A DNA stretch of 64,000 nucleotides. Origin: Ferruginibacter sp050611725. GTDB taxonomy: Bacteria > Bacteroidota > Bacteroidia > Chitinophagales > Chitinophagaceae. Made by a program: the position numbers and the translations under genes. The notes beneath the pieces are model-generated. The model worked only from the letters and a program-made list of their open reading frames with translations. It was not told the origin of the DNA and searched no databases. Location of the stretch: positions 372,001 to 436,000 of the forward strand of contig NZ_JBODJB010000001.1 of the NCBI RefSeq assembly GCF_050611725.1, written 5' to 3'. Numbering within the stretch: position 1 is the stretch's first letter; the number at the start of each line of letters is the position of its first letter. This document shows positions 1-8,841 of the stretch, in pieces.

Positions 1-162
1 AATGGTGTGTTTCTGGTAGTGATCAATGGCGGTGTAACTGTTGGTGATGTACAATTAGGCAAAAGAGATGCTGTTGGTATAGAAGCGGATAGTTTTACTA
101 TTACTGCAAGTGAAGATGCAGAGTTATTGGCTATTGAAGTACCGATGGATTTTCAATCGTAA
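1..162 (+). CDS. pirin-family protein, C-terminal fragment (5' truncated)
   Basis: The window opens inside a reading frame whose last 53 residues end in ...AELLAIEVPMDFQS. A glycine-bearing beta strand run (VVINGGVTVGDVQLGKRDAVGIE) followed by an aspartate/glutamate-rich 'SEDAELLAIEVPM' tail is typical of the second cupin of pirin / YhhW-like proteins (quercetinase-like, metal-binding bicupins). The metal-binding residues would lie in the N-terminal cupin outside the window, so activity cannot be judged. A strong hairpin follows the stop codon. The family call rests on the tail alone; another cupin protein is possible. Confidence 0.6.
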   Translation, partial: NGVFLVVINGGVTVGDVQLGKRDAVGIEADSFTITASEDAELLAIEVPMDFQS

Positions 163-169
163 GTATTAT

Positions 170-199
170 AAAAGGGTTGACAGTTGTGCCAACCCTTTT
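170..199. terminator. bidirectional terminator, pirin / L,D-transpeptidase
   Basis: Arms AAAAGGGTTG (170-179) and CAACCCTTTT (190-199) form a 10-bp stem with a 10-nt loop. It lies 7 nt after the pirin stop and overlaps the stop codon of the convergent gene at 198-200. The arms carry A on one side and T on the other, so it can act in both directions. Confidence 0.8.
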
Positions 200-851
200 A
201 TTGATAGATATACAGTAATATTGGGTCGGTACTTTTATTGATATATTGACTTAAGGTTTGTAAGAAATTCGGTGCTACTGTAGGGCAACCCCAGCTTTCA
301 CATATAGGAACCGGAGCGGTTTCTTCATTTGGAATACAGGAATGTGAATGCAACACTACAAAGCGATTGAATGCATTGCTGTTTGTTTTATCCAGTCCGT
401 AAAGTTTATAAGCCAATCCGAATTTACCATCATACGGTTTACCGATTTTATACTTTCCAAGTGAACTGCACAAACTACCGGGTTCATTTGAAAATTTGAT
501 CTCATCTGTATTATCTTTTCCGCTACCATGTGCAACCAATCCGGCTAATTCAATTGTATCATTATCAAGATCATAAACAAAAAATCTTTTTTTGCCGGAT
601 TCGATCTTCATGTCTATCATAAAACAATACTGCTCATTGTAATGATTTGCCTTTGCATAAGCAGCAATATTTTCTGCTTTACTTTTTAATCTTGCAAGTA
701 TTGGTTTATCGATCTCATTTTTTTTGATTACAAATGCGCCTTTATCTGCATGTTTACTGAACTTTGGTTTATACCAAAAAAAATATGCCACCGCAGAAAT
801 GCTGATGATAAGCAAGAGAAATGTTGCTGTAAGTTTAAGGAAAAATTTCAT
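198..851 (-). CDS. murein L,D-transpeptidase catalytic domain family protein (YkuD_2 type)
   Basis: A 217-residue protein with one N-terminal membrane segment (about residues 5-26), so the rest probably lies in the periplasm as a signal anchor or secreted form. The catalytic signature is present: FVVLHSHS (His168-Ser-His170) and S186-W-G-C189-P, the HxH...S-x-G-C arrangement of the YkuD_2 branch of L,D-transpeptidases, with Cys189 the presumed nucleophile. By family, such enzymes act on peptidoglycan stem peptides (3-3 crosslinks or related exchange); the exact reaction of this branch is less clear. It has no operon partner: dxs is the next gene on the same strand, 123 nt upstream. The start is supported by the KFFLK... 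signal-like N-terminus. Confidence 0.85.
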   Translation of the reverse strand: MKFFLKLTATFLLLIISISAVAYFFWYKPKFSKHADKGAFVIKKNEIDKPILARLKSKAENIAAYAKANHYNEQYCFMIDMKIESGKKRFFVYDLDNDTIELAGLVAHGSGKDNTDEIKFSNEPGSLCSSLGKYKIGKPYDGKFGLAYKLYGLDKTNSNAFNRFVVLHSHSCIPNEETAPVPICESWGCPTVAPNFLQTLSQYINKSTDPILLYIYQ

Positions 852-974
852 TGAAGGATTTTAACAGGTTTGATATAACAAAACCTATTTTCCATACAAT
901 TTTAGCAGAGATAATTTGCAAGAAAAAGTTAATTGAGAAATCTTAACAATTTGAATAATAATCTGATTGAGGAG

Positions 975-2912
975 TTATTGCAGAACTTTTACGCCAACCA
1001 TTGACCTTAACGCATCGGCAATATGATTGGCATCCATACCAATCTCATCGTATAACTGTTTAGGAGTGCCGTGTTCAACCAATCTGTCGGGTATACCCAT
1101 GATCTTTACATCAGCTTTATAGCCGTGTTCGCTCATGAATTCTAAAACAGCTGAGCCGAAGCCACCAACGACAGTACCATCTTCAATGGTAATAATTTTA
1201 TTGTATTGACTGAACACTTCGTGTAACAGTTCTTCATCTAAAGGTTTGGCAAAACGCATATCATAATGAGCCGGGGTAATGCCGTCATTCTTTACATCAC
1301 GTATTGCAGCAGCAGCGAAGTTTCCGGGATGGCCGAAAGAGAGAATAGCAATTTCTTTACCATCTTTTATTTTTCGTCCTTTACCTATTTGTATTACTTC
1401 GAAAGGATATTTTTCAGCCATATTATCAGGCTGGCAATCAGCTATAACTCCTTCCCCACGTGGATAACGAATAACGATCGGATGTTTTGTACTTGCTAAC
1501 TGTGCTGTGTACATGAGGTTACGCAATTCCTTTTCGTTCATCGGTGCACTAACGATCATGTTGGGAATACAACGCATATAAGCTATATCATAACAGCCAT
1601 GATGTGTAGGGCCATCTTCTCCAACAAGCCCTGCCCTATCTAAACAAAATATTACAGGAAGGTTTTGTATGGCTACATCATGCACCACCATATCATAGGC
1701 TCTTTGCATGAACGAAGAATAAATATTACAGAACACTTTCATGCCCTGTGTTGCTAAACCGGCACTTAATGTAACGGCATGTTGTTCGCAAATACCAACA
1801 TCAAATGCCCTGTGTGGCATTTTCGCCATCATATATTTTAATGAAGAACCACTTGGCATAGCCGGTGTAATGCCCATCACTTTTTCGTTCGACTCTGCCA
1901 ACTCAATCATGGTTCGTCCAAACACATCCTGATACTTTTGCGGTTGAGGCAGATCGAATGTTTTCTTCTGTATCTCGCCGGTAACTTTATCAAACAAACC
2001 GGGGGCGTGCCATTTTGTTTGATCTTTTTCTGCAAGTGAATATCCTTTACCCTTTACCGTTACTATGTGTAAAATTTTCGGACCGGGTATTTTTTTAAGA
2101 TCTTGTAATGTATCAACAAGTTTACTGATATTATGCCCGTCAATAGGACCGAAATAACGCAGTTTCAACGCTTCAAATAAATTCGCATGACCGTTGACCA
2201 TCCCTTTCAATCCATCGGTAAGTTTTTGTCCCATCGCACGGGTAAACTGTTTACCAACAGGTAATTTGCCGAGCAAATTCCACACATCATCTTTTACTTT
2301 ATTATAAGTAGGCGAAGTGGTGATATCCGTCAAATATTCTTTGAGTGCCCCAACATTGGGGTCGATACCAATGCCATTATCATTCAACACGATCAGCATA
2401 TCGGCATCAGCAACACCGGCATGGTTCATTGCTTCAAACGCAATACCTGCTGTCATAGAACCATCGCCGATCACTGCCACACTTTTCCTGTCCTCTCCTT
2501 TTAATTTGGAAGCTATAGCCATACCCAAAGCTGCACTGATAGAAGTAGAAGAATGTCCTACACCAAATGTATCGTACACACTTTCGCTGCGTTTTGGAAA
2601 ACCGCTGAGTCCCTGGTATTTTCTGTTAGTATAAAAATTATCTCTACGGCCTGTGAGTATTTTATGACCATATGCCTGATGGCCCACATCCCATACCAAT
2701 TGATCGTATGGCGTGTTGTAGATATAATGCAATGCAACTGTTAATTCAACCACACCTAAAGATGCAGCAAAATGCCCACCGTGCACACTCACTACATCAA
2801 TGATGTACTGACGCAGTTCATCGCACACTTTATGCAAATCCTCTCTACTGATCTTTTTAAGATCGTCAGGTGAGTTAATTTTACTAAGAAGTTCGCCGGG
2901 CTTACTGTTCAT
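975..2912 (-). CDS. dxs: 1-deoxy-D-xylulose-5-phosphate synthase
   Basis: First enzyme of the MEP isoprenoid pathway: condenses pyruvate and glyceraldehyde-3-phosphate using thiamine diphosphate. From the start chosen here it is 645 residues, normal for Dxs. Visible signatures: the ThDP/Mg site GDGSMT (149-154) and the Pyr-domain block DRAGLVGEDGPTHHG, with a transketolase C-terminal domain at the end. The frame is open 16 codons further upstream, but a TANNTTTG promoter element (TACCTTTG, 2930-2937 on this strand) lies inside that extension, so the ATG at 2912 (MNSKPGELL) is preferred. ispG of the same pathway lies at 25.4-27.4 kb. Confidence 0.96.
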   Translation of the reverse strand: MNSKPGELLSKINSPDDLKKISREDLHKVCDELRQYIIDVVSVHGGHFAASLGVVELTVALHYIYNTPYDQLVWDVGHQAYGHKILTGRRDNFYTNRKYQGLSGFPKRSESVYDTFGVGHSSTSISAALGMAIASKLKGEDRKSVAVIGDGSMTAGIAFEAMNHAGVADADMLIVLNDNGIGIDPNVGALKEYLTDITTSPTYNKVKDDVWNLLGKLPVGKQFTRAMGQKLTDGLKGMVNGHANLFEALKLRYFGPIDGHNISKLVDTLQDLKKIPGPKILHIVTVKGKGYSLAEKDQTKWHAPGLFDKVTGEIQKKTFDLPQPQKYQDVFGRTMIELAESNEKVMGITPAMPSGSSLKYMMAKMPHRAFDVGICEQHAVTLSAGLATQGMKVFCNIYSSFMQRAYDMVVHDVAIQNLPVIFCLDRAGLVGEDGPTHHGCYDIAYMRCIPNMIVSAPMNEKELRNLMYTAQLASTKHPIVIRYPRGEGVIADCQPDNMAEKYPFEVIQIGKGRKIKDGKEIAILSFGHPGNFAAAAIRDVKNDGITPAHYDMRFAKPLDEELLHEVFSQYNKIITIEDGTVVGGFGSAVLEFMSEHGYKADVKIMGIPDRLVEHGTPKQLYDEIGMDANHIADALRSMVGVKVLQ

Positions 2913-2929
2913 GCAATTATTTAACCGGT

Positions 2930-2937
2930 CAAAGGTA
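2930..2937 (-). promoter_or_regulatory. -7 element of the dxs promoter
   Basis: TACCTTTG read on the minus strand matches the Bacteroidota -7 consensus TANNTTTG, 17 nt before the dxs ATG. It falls inside the longer possible reading frame and so decides the start. No good TTTG -33 box is seen at the usual 18-20 nt spacing. Confidence 0.5.
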
Positions 2938-3032
2938 CTATTTTTCGACACCAACGCCACGGTTTAAACATTTTTTAACTATAAAAGGTTCAGAAGGAAG
3001 TATTTTTAGTATAACAAGTCAACCTAAACTAT

Positions 3033-3230
3033 ATGGCAATTCTTCTTTTGATTCCTCTTGCACTGTTAATTTCATCTGCAATTATGCTGATTATTGGTGG
3101 CATTCAATTCTTTAGCTCTTCTGAAGAGAAAAAAAGAAAGGGTAAAAAAAATTTGCTTATTGGGCTGATCTTATTGACCGTACTGATTGCGATCGTCATC
3201 TATATTAGCAGTATTGATTTTGGCAGGTAG
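3033..3230 (+). CDS. small two-TM membrane protein, function unknown
   Basis: Encodes 65 residues: a hydrophobic segment (about 2-26), a strongly basic, Ser/Glu-containing loop (SSSEEKKRKGKKN) and a second hydrophobic segment (about 42-59). The positive-inside rule puts the loop in the cytoplasm. I recognise no family. It is transcribed divergently from dxs with a 120-nt gap and is followed by an inverted repeat. The good ATG, the membrane topology and the lack of any overlapping gene support it as real. Confidence 0.65.
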   Translation: MAILLLIPLALLISSAIMLIIGGIQFFSSSEEKKRKGKKNLLIGLILLTVLIAIVIYISSIDFGR

Positions 3231-3241
3231 TTCTTTTTGTT

Positions 3242-3276
3242 AACCGCCGTCAGGGTTTTCAACCGCTGACGGGGTT
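3242..3276. terminator. inverted repeat between convergent genes
   Basis: Outer arms AACC (3242-3245) and GGTT (3273-3276) and inner arms CCGTCAG (3247-3253) and CTGACGG (3266-3272) give an 11-bp bulged stem. It has no T-tract on either side. It sits between the 3033 gene and the end of leuS, so it may stop transcription or protect mRNA ends, but a plain intergenic palindrome is also possible. Confidence 0.5.
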
Positions 3277-3285
3277 GGCCAGAGA

Positions 3286-6198
3286 CTATATCACCACATT
3301 CACCATTTTATTCTTTACGTAAATGATCTTTTTGGGAGATTTACCTTCCAGCCATTTTTGTACCACTTCGTTGGCCAAAACAATTTTTTCTGCATCTTCC
3401 TGAGTGATATCCAAAGCCATATCAATAGTAGTACGCATTTTACCATTGATAGATACAGGATATTCTTTAGAAGATTCTATTAAATATTTCTCTTCAACAG
3501 CAGGATATTCAGCATCTAAGATCGTAGTTGTATTTCCAACAGCATGCCATAATTCTTCTGCAATATGCGGAGCATAAGGCGCAAGAATGATCAAGACTTT
3601 TTCTAGAATTTCTTTCTTATTACATTTCAATTCTCCCAATTCATTTACACAAACCATGAATGCACTTACGGCTGTATTGTAACTGAAGTTGGCAGTATCT
3701 CCATCTATCTTCTTAATAGTTTTATGCAACACTTTTAATTCAGCATCGGTAGCTTTTTCATCTGTCCATACTTTGCCTTTGATATCATCAAAGAACAAAC
3801 GCCATAGTTTACGTAAAAAACGGTGAACACCTTCAATGCCCTTGGTATCCCATGGTTTGCTTTGCTCTACCGGGCCAAGGAACATTTCGTACATGCGAAA
3901 AGTATCAGCTCCAAACTTATTACACAACTCATCAGGATTAACAGTGTTGTATTTCGATTTGGACATTTTTTCTACTTCTGCTCCGCAGATGTATGCATCC
4001 CCATGTTCTACAATAAACTTGGCATCGGCAAATTCTCCATTTTTCCATTTTTTGAATTCTTCTTCATTTAATTCAACACCATCAACAATATTTACATCAA
4101 CGTGTAATTGTGTATATTGAATGTTAGAATAAGTAAATTCATGGTTTCCAGGGTATTTTTCCTTTAGTATATTTATTAACTGTAATTGAACGTCATTAAT
4201 AACATTTGTTAGCCCAACATTAATTTCATCTATGATAGGCTTTGATAAAAAAACAATAGGTAGATTATCAAGTTTTAAATTAATATCAGACCCCGTCCCT
4301 AATCTATTCCAAGAAACTCTATACACAAACCTACTACTCCCTTGTATCATCCCTTGATTCACCAATTTCTTAAACGGTTCATCAAAGCTGATATAACCCA
4401 GGTCGAATAACACTTTCGTCCACATACGGCTATACAATAAATGTCCTACCGCATGTTCTGTACCACCTACATATACATCCACCTGATTCCAGTAATCACT
4501 TGCTTTTTTATCGCAAAAAACTTCAGCATTATTCGGATCCATGTAACGTAAAAAATACCAACTACTGCCTGCATAACCAGGCATGGTAGAAGTTTCCCTT
4601 CTTCCTTCGGGTGTGTTCACCCAATCTTCCAAATTACCGAGAGGACCTTCACCCTCTCTACCCGGACCATATTTATCTACATGGGGTAATTCCAATGGCA
4701 GGTCTTTTTCTTCCAATGCAATAGCAGTTTCATCTTGCCAAACAATTGGAAATGGTTCTCCCCAATAACGCTGGCGACTAAAGCCTGCATCTCTCATTTT
4801 ATAGTTGATCTTCTTAATCCCAATTCCCATCTCTTCTATCTTACTAACGGCAACGCTTATCGCATCTTTCATCAACAAGCCATTTAAGAAACCACTGTTT
4901 TGTAAAGTTGCTTCTTTGGTAGGGTTGGCTTCTTCTCCATTAAAAAATTCTCCGATGATATTAGTGATCGGAATATTAAAATGTTTTGCAAATTTAAAAT
5001 CTCTTTCATCGCCGCAAGGCACCGCCATGATAGCACCTGTACCATAACCGGCCAATACATACTCACTGATGTAAATAGGAATTTCTTTTCCATCGAATGG
5101 ATTGATGGCATATGCCCCGGTAAAACAACCTGTGATCTTTTTCTCCGCCATTCTATCTACGTCACTTCTACTTTTTACATAAGCAACATATTCATCAACA
5201 GCAGTTGCTTGTTCAGCAGATTTTATTTCATTTACCAGATCATGCTCCGGCGCTACTACCATAAAATCTACTCCGAATATTGTATCAGGCCTTGTGGTAT
5301 ATACACGTAAGTTTTTATCAGTTCCTTTAATAGCGAAATCCATTTCCGCACCTTCACTTCTGCCGATCCAGTTGCGTTGCATTTCTTTCATGCTTTCGCT
5401 GAAATCTACTGTTTCCAGGCCTTCCAGTAATCTATCGGCATAAGCCGTAATACGCAAATACCATTGACGCATTTTCTTTTTCACTACAGGGTGTCCACCA
5501 CGTTCACTCACACCATTCACTACTTCATCATTTGCCAACACTGTTCCCAACGCCTCACACCAATTCACTTCACCATATTTACTGAATGCCAAACGGCGGT
5601 TCATTAAAATATCTTCCTGCTCTTTTTTGCTAAATGCTTTCCATTGCTCTGCAGTGAAGTCGACGGACAATGGACCATAGACCATGGACTTAGACCCTTC
5701 CGTTTCAAAAACTTTCACTAACTCAGCAATAGGTTTCGCTTTGTTTTCTTTTATATCAAAATAACTATTGAATAATTCTAAGAATATTTTTTGTGTCCAC
5801 TTATAATAATTCGGATTGCTTGTTTGGATCTCTCTATCCCAATCATAACAAAAACCAATCTTATCTAACTGACTTTTAAATGTTGCAATATTTTTCTTGG
5901 TTGTTTCTGCCGGATGCTGACCTGTTTCCAATGCATATTGTTCTGCCGGCAAGCCAAAACTATCAAATCCCATTGGATGCAATACATTAAAGCCTTTTAG
6001 CCTTTTATAACGAGCATAAATATCCGAAGCAATATATCCTAATGGGTGGCCTACATGCAAACCGGCACCGCTTGGGTAAGGAAACATATCAAGCACATAA
6101 TATTTTGGCTTGGTAGAATTATTGTCTACTTTATAGACATTTTTGTCTTTCCATTCTTTTTGCCATTTTTCTTCGATCTCGTTAAACTTATATTCCAT
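3286..6198 (-). CDS. leuS: leucyl-tRNA synthetase with two extra segments
   Basis: Charges tRNA-Leu with leucine. It is 970 residues, longer than the usual 870-930 of bacterial LeuRS. HIGH-type motif HVGH at 48-51 and KMSKS at about 744-748; CP1 editing domain between (VNWCEALGTVLANDEVVNGVSERGG and the TTRPDT block); anticodon-binding helices at the C-terminus. Two oddities. (1) At about residues 169-178 the segment KSMVYGPLSV is encoded by a tandem heptamer repeat (5664-5691). (2) Between FVYR and HVDVNIVDG, upstream of KMSKS, the linker is about 45 residues longer than in relatives I remember and its DNA is very AT-rich (roughly 4120-4320). The frame is intact throughout, so I read it as functional. 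Confidence 0.96.
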   Translation of the reverse strand: MEYKFNEIEEKWQKEWKDKNVYKVDNNSTKPKYYVLDMFPYPSGAGLHVGHPLGYIASDIYARYKRLKGFNVLHPMGFDSFGLPAEQYALETGQHPAETTKKNIATFKSQLDKIGFCYDWDREIQTSNPNYYKWTQKIFLELFNSYFDIKENKAKPIAELVKVFETEGSKSMVYGPLSVDFTAEQWKAFSKKEQEDILMNRRLAFSKYGEVNWCEALGTVLANDEVVNGVSERGGHPVVKKKMRQWYLRITAYADRLLEGLETVDFSESMKEMQRNWIGRSEGAEMDFAIKGTDKNLRVYTTRPDTIFGVDFMVVAPEHDLVNEIKSAEQATAVDEYVAYVKSRSDVDRMAEKKITGCFTGAYAINPFDGKEIPIYISEYVLAGYGTGAIMAVPCGDERDFKFAKHFNIPITNIIGEFFNGEEANPTKEATLQNSGFLNGLLMKDAISVAVSKIEEMGIGIKKINYKMRDAGFSRQRYWGEPFPIVWQDETAIALEEKDLPLELPHVDKYGPGREGEGPLGNLEDWVNTPEGRRETSTMPGYAGSSWYFLRYMDPNNAEVFCDKKASDYWNQVDVYVGGTEHAVGHLLYSRMWTKVLFDLGYISFDEPFKKLVNQGMIQGSSRFVYRVSWNRLGTGSDINLKLDNLPIVFLSKPIIDEINVGLTNVINDVQLQLINILKEKYPGNHEFTYSNIQYTQLHVDVNIVDGVELNEEEFKKWKNGEFADAKFIVEHGDAYICGAEVEKMSKSKYNTVNPDELCNKFGADTFRMYEMFLGPVEQSKPWDTKGIEGVHRFLRKLWRLFFDDIKGKVWTDEKATDAELKVLHKTIKKIDGDTANFSYNTAVSAFMVCVNELGELKCNKKEILEKVLIILAPYAPHIAEELWHAVGNTTTILDAEYPAVEEKYLIESSKEYPVSINGKMRTTIDMALDITQEDAEKIVLANEVVQKWLEGKSPKKIIYVKNKMVNVVI
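5664..5691. repeat. tandem heptamer array inside leuS
   Basis: Four consecutive 7-nt units on the + strand: CGGACAA, TGGACCA, TAGACCA, TGGACTT. Each differs from a TGGACCA core at one to three positions. The array is read in frame in leuS as KSMVYGPLSV. Similar heptamer arrays lie at 7604, 28172, 30654, 42104 and 49350. Confidence 0.7.
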
Positions 6199-6315
6199 TT
6201 TGTATTTACTATTGTCTATTGAATATTTAATATTTTGAACCAGATGGTAGCTTCTTACTTCAGATAAAGAGTAATTTTAACAGTCCCTTATTGCTCATCT
6301 ATCAATCAATAAAAA

Positions 6316-6385
6316 TATATTTGCAAAGGAGCCATTTTTACAGGTGGCAAAAGTACATTAAAGCAGGTAAAAACCATTATTTTTG
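6316..6385. promoter_or_regulatory. divergent promoter region leuS / ftsX
   Basis: On the minus strand TACTTTTG (6348-6355) matches TANNTTTG and would start leuS RNA about 145 nt upstream of its ATG. On the plus strand TATATTTG (6316-6323) and TATTTTTG (6378-6385) match the same element for ftsX. The -33 boxes are weak, so which plus-strand element is used cannot be settled from sequence. Confidence 0.45.
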
Positions 6386-6439
6386 CCCGTTGCCAAAGAG
6401 CACTATAAATTGAATTCCTAACCCAAAACCGGTATTATT

Positions 6440-7318
6440 ATGTCTCAATTCGGAAAAGCAAGCAGCAAAAAAGGTCAACCCACTTATGCCTATGCCATTA
6501 TTGGTGTAGCATTGGTATTATTTTTATTTGGTCTGCTGGGTTGGTTCTTCCTGAATGTTCGTAAATCGGGTGATTACTTTAAAGAAAGGATTCAGGTGCA
6601 GGCATTTCTTAATCCGGAGGCTGGTGCTAAAAGAATTGACAGTTTGACCAATTATATCAAATCGTTCCCATACGCAAGAGATGTTCGTCATATTACAAAA
6701 GAAATGGCGGCAGAAATATGGAATAAAGACAATGACAGCAGCTGGAAAAAAATGCTGGATTATAACCCTCTGCCACCAAGTGTAGATTTTTATGTGCAGG
6801 CGAATTATGTACAAAAAGACAGTCTGACAGCTATATCGGATAACCTGCAAACGGTTTTTCCGGGTATTATCAAAGAATTCAAATTTCCTACGGAAACAGT
6901 ACAAAAAGTAAGTACTTACGTAAAAACAGTAGCAGCTATATTCCTGATTGCAGCTATCATATTGACCATACTGGTTGTATTCTCTATTGATAACACCATC
7001 AGGCTGGCCATGTACAGCAACCGGTTTTTAATTAAAACCATGCAAATGGTGGGTGCAACAAGAGGCTTTATAACCAGGCCCATCAATATAAGAGCCATTA
7101 TTAATGGCCTGATTGCATCGATCATAGCCATTGTTGCCATTTGGGGCACTATTCTATTAATTGAAAATTTTGCTGAAGACCTGAAACAATTACATGACAA
7201 TAAAAACCTATTCTTATTATTCGGGTTGATCATTGTTCTGGGCATTACAATTTCGTTGGGAAGCACACACCGTGCGGTATTGAAATACCTTAAAATGAAG
7301 TTGGATGATCTGTATTAA
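6440..7318 (+). CDS. ftsX: cell-division ABC-transporter-like permease FtsX
   Basis: A 292-residue integral membrane protein with the FtsX layout: short cytoplasmic N-terminus, TM1 (about 18-40), a periplasmic domain of about 120 residues (EAGAKRIDSL...FPYARDVRHITKEMAAEIW), then three TM segments at about 160-185, 213-240 and 250-275. With FtsE it couples ATP hydrolysis to activation of septal peptidoglycan hydrolases. FtsE is not in the window. It heads the run ftsX-DUF3098-uppP, a common order in this phylum, linking division and wall lipid recycling. Confidence 0.93.
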   Translation: MSQFGKASSKKGQPTYAYAIIGVALVLFLFGLLGWFFLNVRKSGDYFKERIQVQAFLNPEAGAKRIDSLTNYIKSFPYARDVRHITKEMAAEIWNKDNDSSWKKMLDYNPLPPSVDFYVQANYVQKDSLTAISDNLQTVFPGIIKEFKFPTETVQKVSTYVKTVAAIFLIAAIILTILVVFSIDNTIRLAMYSNRFLIKTMQMVGATRGFITRPINIRAIINGLIASIIAIVAIWGTILLIENFAEDLKQLHDNKNLFLLFGLIIVLGITISLGSTHRAVLKYLKMKLDDLY

Positions 7319-7347
7319 TTGATTTACTTTGTAACAATTTTTCAAAT

Positions 7348-7608
7348 ATGAGTACAATAAAAAAACAACAGCCGGCTACTTCTACTCCCGATCTTTTCGG
7401 TAAAGAAAATTATTTATATATGCTTGCCGGATTAATAGTATTGGCAATTGGTTTTTTTTTAATGGCCGGCGGCAAAAGTCAGGATCCTACTAAATTCAAT
7501 GATGCAGAAATATACAGTGCAACAAGAATTACCATTGCTCCGGTACTAATCATTGTTGGCTTTTTGATAGAGATCGTTGCTATCATGAAAAAACCGAAGA
7601 ACAATTAA
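7348..7608 (+). CDS. DUF3098 family membrane protein
   Basis: Encodes 86 residues with two membrane segments (about 24-42 and 63-80) separated by a short loop containing GGKSQDPTKFND..EIYS, the hallmark of DUF3098 proteins. The family is largely confined to Bacteroidota and typically sits between ftsX and uppP, as here (29 nt after ftsX, about 73 nt before the uppP start). Its function is unknown; the position suggests a link to cell division or envelope synthesis. The stop codon lies in a heptamer array of ATTAAAA-like units. Confidence 0.85.
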   Translation: MSTIKKQQPATSTPDLFGKENYLYMLAGLIVLAIGFFLMAGGKSQDPTKFNDAEIYSATRITIAPVLIIVGFLIEIVAIMKKPKNN

Positions 7609-7631
7609 AAAATAAAAAATAATAATTAAAA
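7604..7631. repeat. A/T-rich tandem heptamer array after DUF3098
   Basis: Units ATTAAAA, AATAAAA, AATAATA, ATTAAAA in exact 7-nt phase, starting on the last sense codon of the DUF3098 gene. Low complexity makes chance more likely here than at the other sites; it is listed because the period matches theirs. Confidence 0.45.
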
Positions 7632-7681
7632 ATTTGCGGAGTATTATGCTTCGCAATTTTTATTTTGTTCAACACATACTT

Positions 7682-8473
7682 ATGAGTACGATTGAATCCA
7701 TCATCATTGCTATAGTAGAAGGGCTAACCGAATTCCTACCTATATCGTCTACCGGCCACATGATCATTACCGAAAAATTATTGGGTATTACAGAAACCGA
7801 ATTCATCAAAGTATTTACGGTTGCAATACAGTTAGGGGCAATACTGGCAGTAGTTGTTCTATACTGGAAAAAGTTTTTCAATTTCAAACAATGGCAGTTT
7901 TATGTAAAACTTGCTGCAGCTGTTATTCCAGCTTTGGTTTTTGGTTTTATTTTTTCAAAGAAGATCGATGCCTTGTTAGATAGTGCTCTTACTGTAGCTA
8001 TTACACTGTTACTTGGAGGAGTTATTTTATTATTCATTGATAAGCTGTTTAAACATCCAACCATCGAATCTGAAGAAAAAATATCATTACCCAAGGCTGT
8101 TGCAATAGGTTTTTGGCAATGTATTGCAATGGTGCCGGGAGTGAGTCGTAGTGCGGCCTCTATCATTGGTGGTATGCAACAAAATTTAACTCGTAGTGCT
8201 GCAGCAGAATTCTCATTCTTTTTAGCTGTACCAACAATGTTGGCAGCTACAACTTATAAGTTGTACAAATATTATAAAGATTTTGGCGGCTTTACATCGG
8301 TAGAAATAAAACAATTGGCAATTGGTAATGTAGCAGCATTTATTGTTGCTATTTTAGCAATTAAATTCTTTATTGGTTTTGTAAAGAAGTACGGATTTAA
8401 AGTTTGGGGAGTATATAGAATCATTGTAGGTGTTGTTTTGTTGTTATTGATCTGGAAAGGAGTGATAAGTTGA
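7682..8473 (+). CDS. uppP: undecaprenyl-diphosphatase
   Basis: Dephosphorylates undecaprenyl diphosphate at the membrane so the lipid carrier can be reused for peptidoglycan and O-antigen synthesis; loss or overproduction alters bacitracin sensitivity. It is 263 residues with the two family signatures, EGLTEFLPISSTGH (about 13-26) and PGVSRSAASIIGG (about 155-167), and eight or so TM segments. The ATG at 7682 (MSTIESIIIAIVEG) is chosen over a TTG 48 nt upstream because it matches the family N-terminus. It is probably cotranscribed with ftsX and DUF3098. Confidence 0.94.
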   Translation: MSTIESIIIAIVEGLTEFLPISSTGHMIITEKLLGITETEFIKVFTVAIQLGAILAVVVLYWKKFFNFKQWQFYVKLAAAVIPALVFGFIFSKKIDALLDSALTVAITLLLGGVILLFIDKLFKHPTIESEEKISLPKAVAIGFWQCIAMVPGVSRSAASIIGGMQQNLTRSAAAEFSFFLAVPTMLAATTYKLYKYYKDFGGFTSVEIKQLAIGNVAAFIVAILAIKFFIGFVKKYGFKVWGVYRIIVGVVLLLLIWKGVIS

Positions 8474-8841
8474 TTGTTGTCTTCCCAAAAAAACTTTTGA
8501 AATTGTTATTAAATTTCTTACATTCGGTTTAGCAAAAATAATTCAGCTTTTTTCCGACTCCCATACATTCCTTTTTTTGCATTTTTCATAAACCTTATTT
8601 TATCACAAGTATATCAGCAATGATATTACATTATTATACCAATAGACGTATTGGTTTAATCGTGATCATTTTTGCATAAACTTCGAGATATACCTATGTC
8701 TGATATGTTTGGGATAAGTTAAAGGGTAGTTTTATGAAAAATTCTAGACAATTCGTTCAACTATCGTTGTTTATTGCTGACGGACTATTCTGAAACAGCG
8801 TCTAATTCTGAAAGTAGGAACTATTAAATAAATTTAATAAA
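8474..8841. other. 368-nt gap between uppP and the 8842 lipoprotein
   Basis: No convincing gene. It holds a short inverted repeat ACCAATA (8638-8644)/TATTGGT (8649-8655), possibly a weak terminator for uppP, and TATGTTTG at 8705-8712, which matches the -7 promoter consensus on the + strand and may start the downstream gene. A 19-codon ATG frame at 8734-8793 (MKNSRQFV...) is too short and featureless to call. Confidence 0.5.

Noticed and set aside
4120..4330. The AT-rich part of leuS considered as a frameshift or assembly error
   Set aside because: The frame stays open and the flanking LeuRS motifs, including KMSKS, are in the same frame.
3823..5310. Several long + strand frames opposite leuS
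   Set aside because: Shadows of a conserved synthetase; their residues show no domain and their limits follow the leuS codon pattern.
6220..6300. Possible small gene or RNA in the leuS/ftsX gap
   Set aside because: Only promoter-like elements and AT-rich sequence are visible; no stable fold or codon signal.
8734..8793. A 19-codon ATG frame upstream of the 8842 lipoprotein
   Set aside because: No leader-peptide features, repeated codons or adjacent hairpin, so nothing sets it apart from chance.
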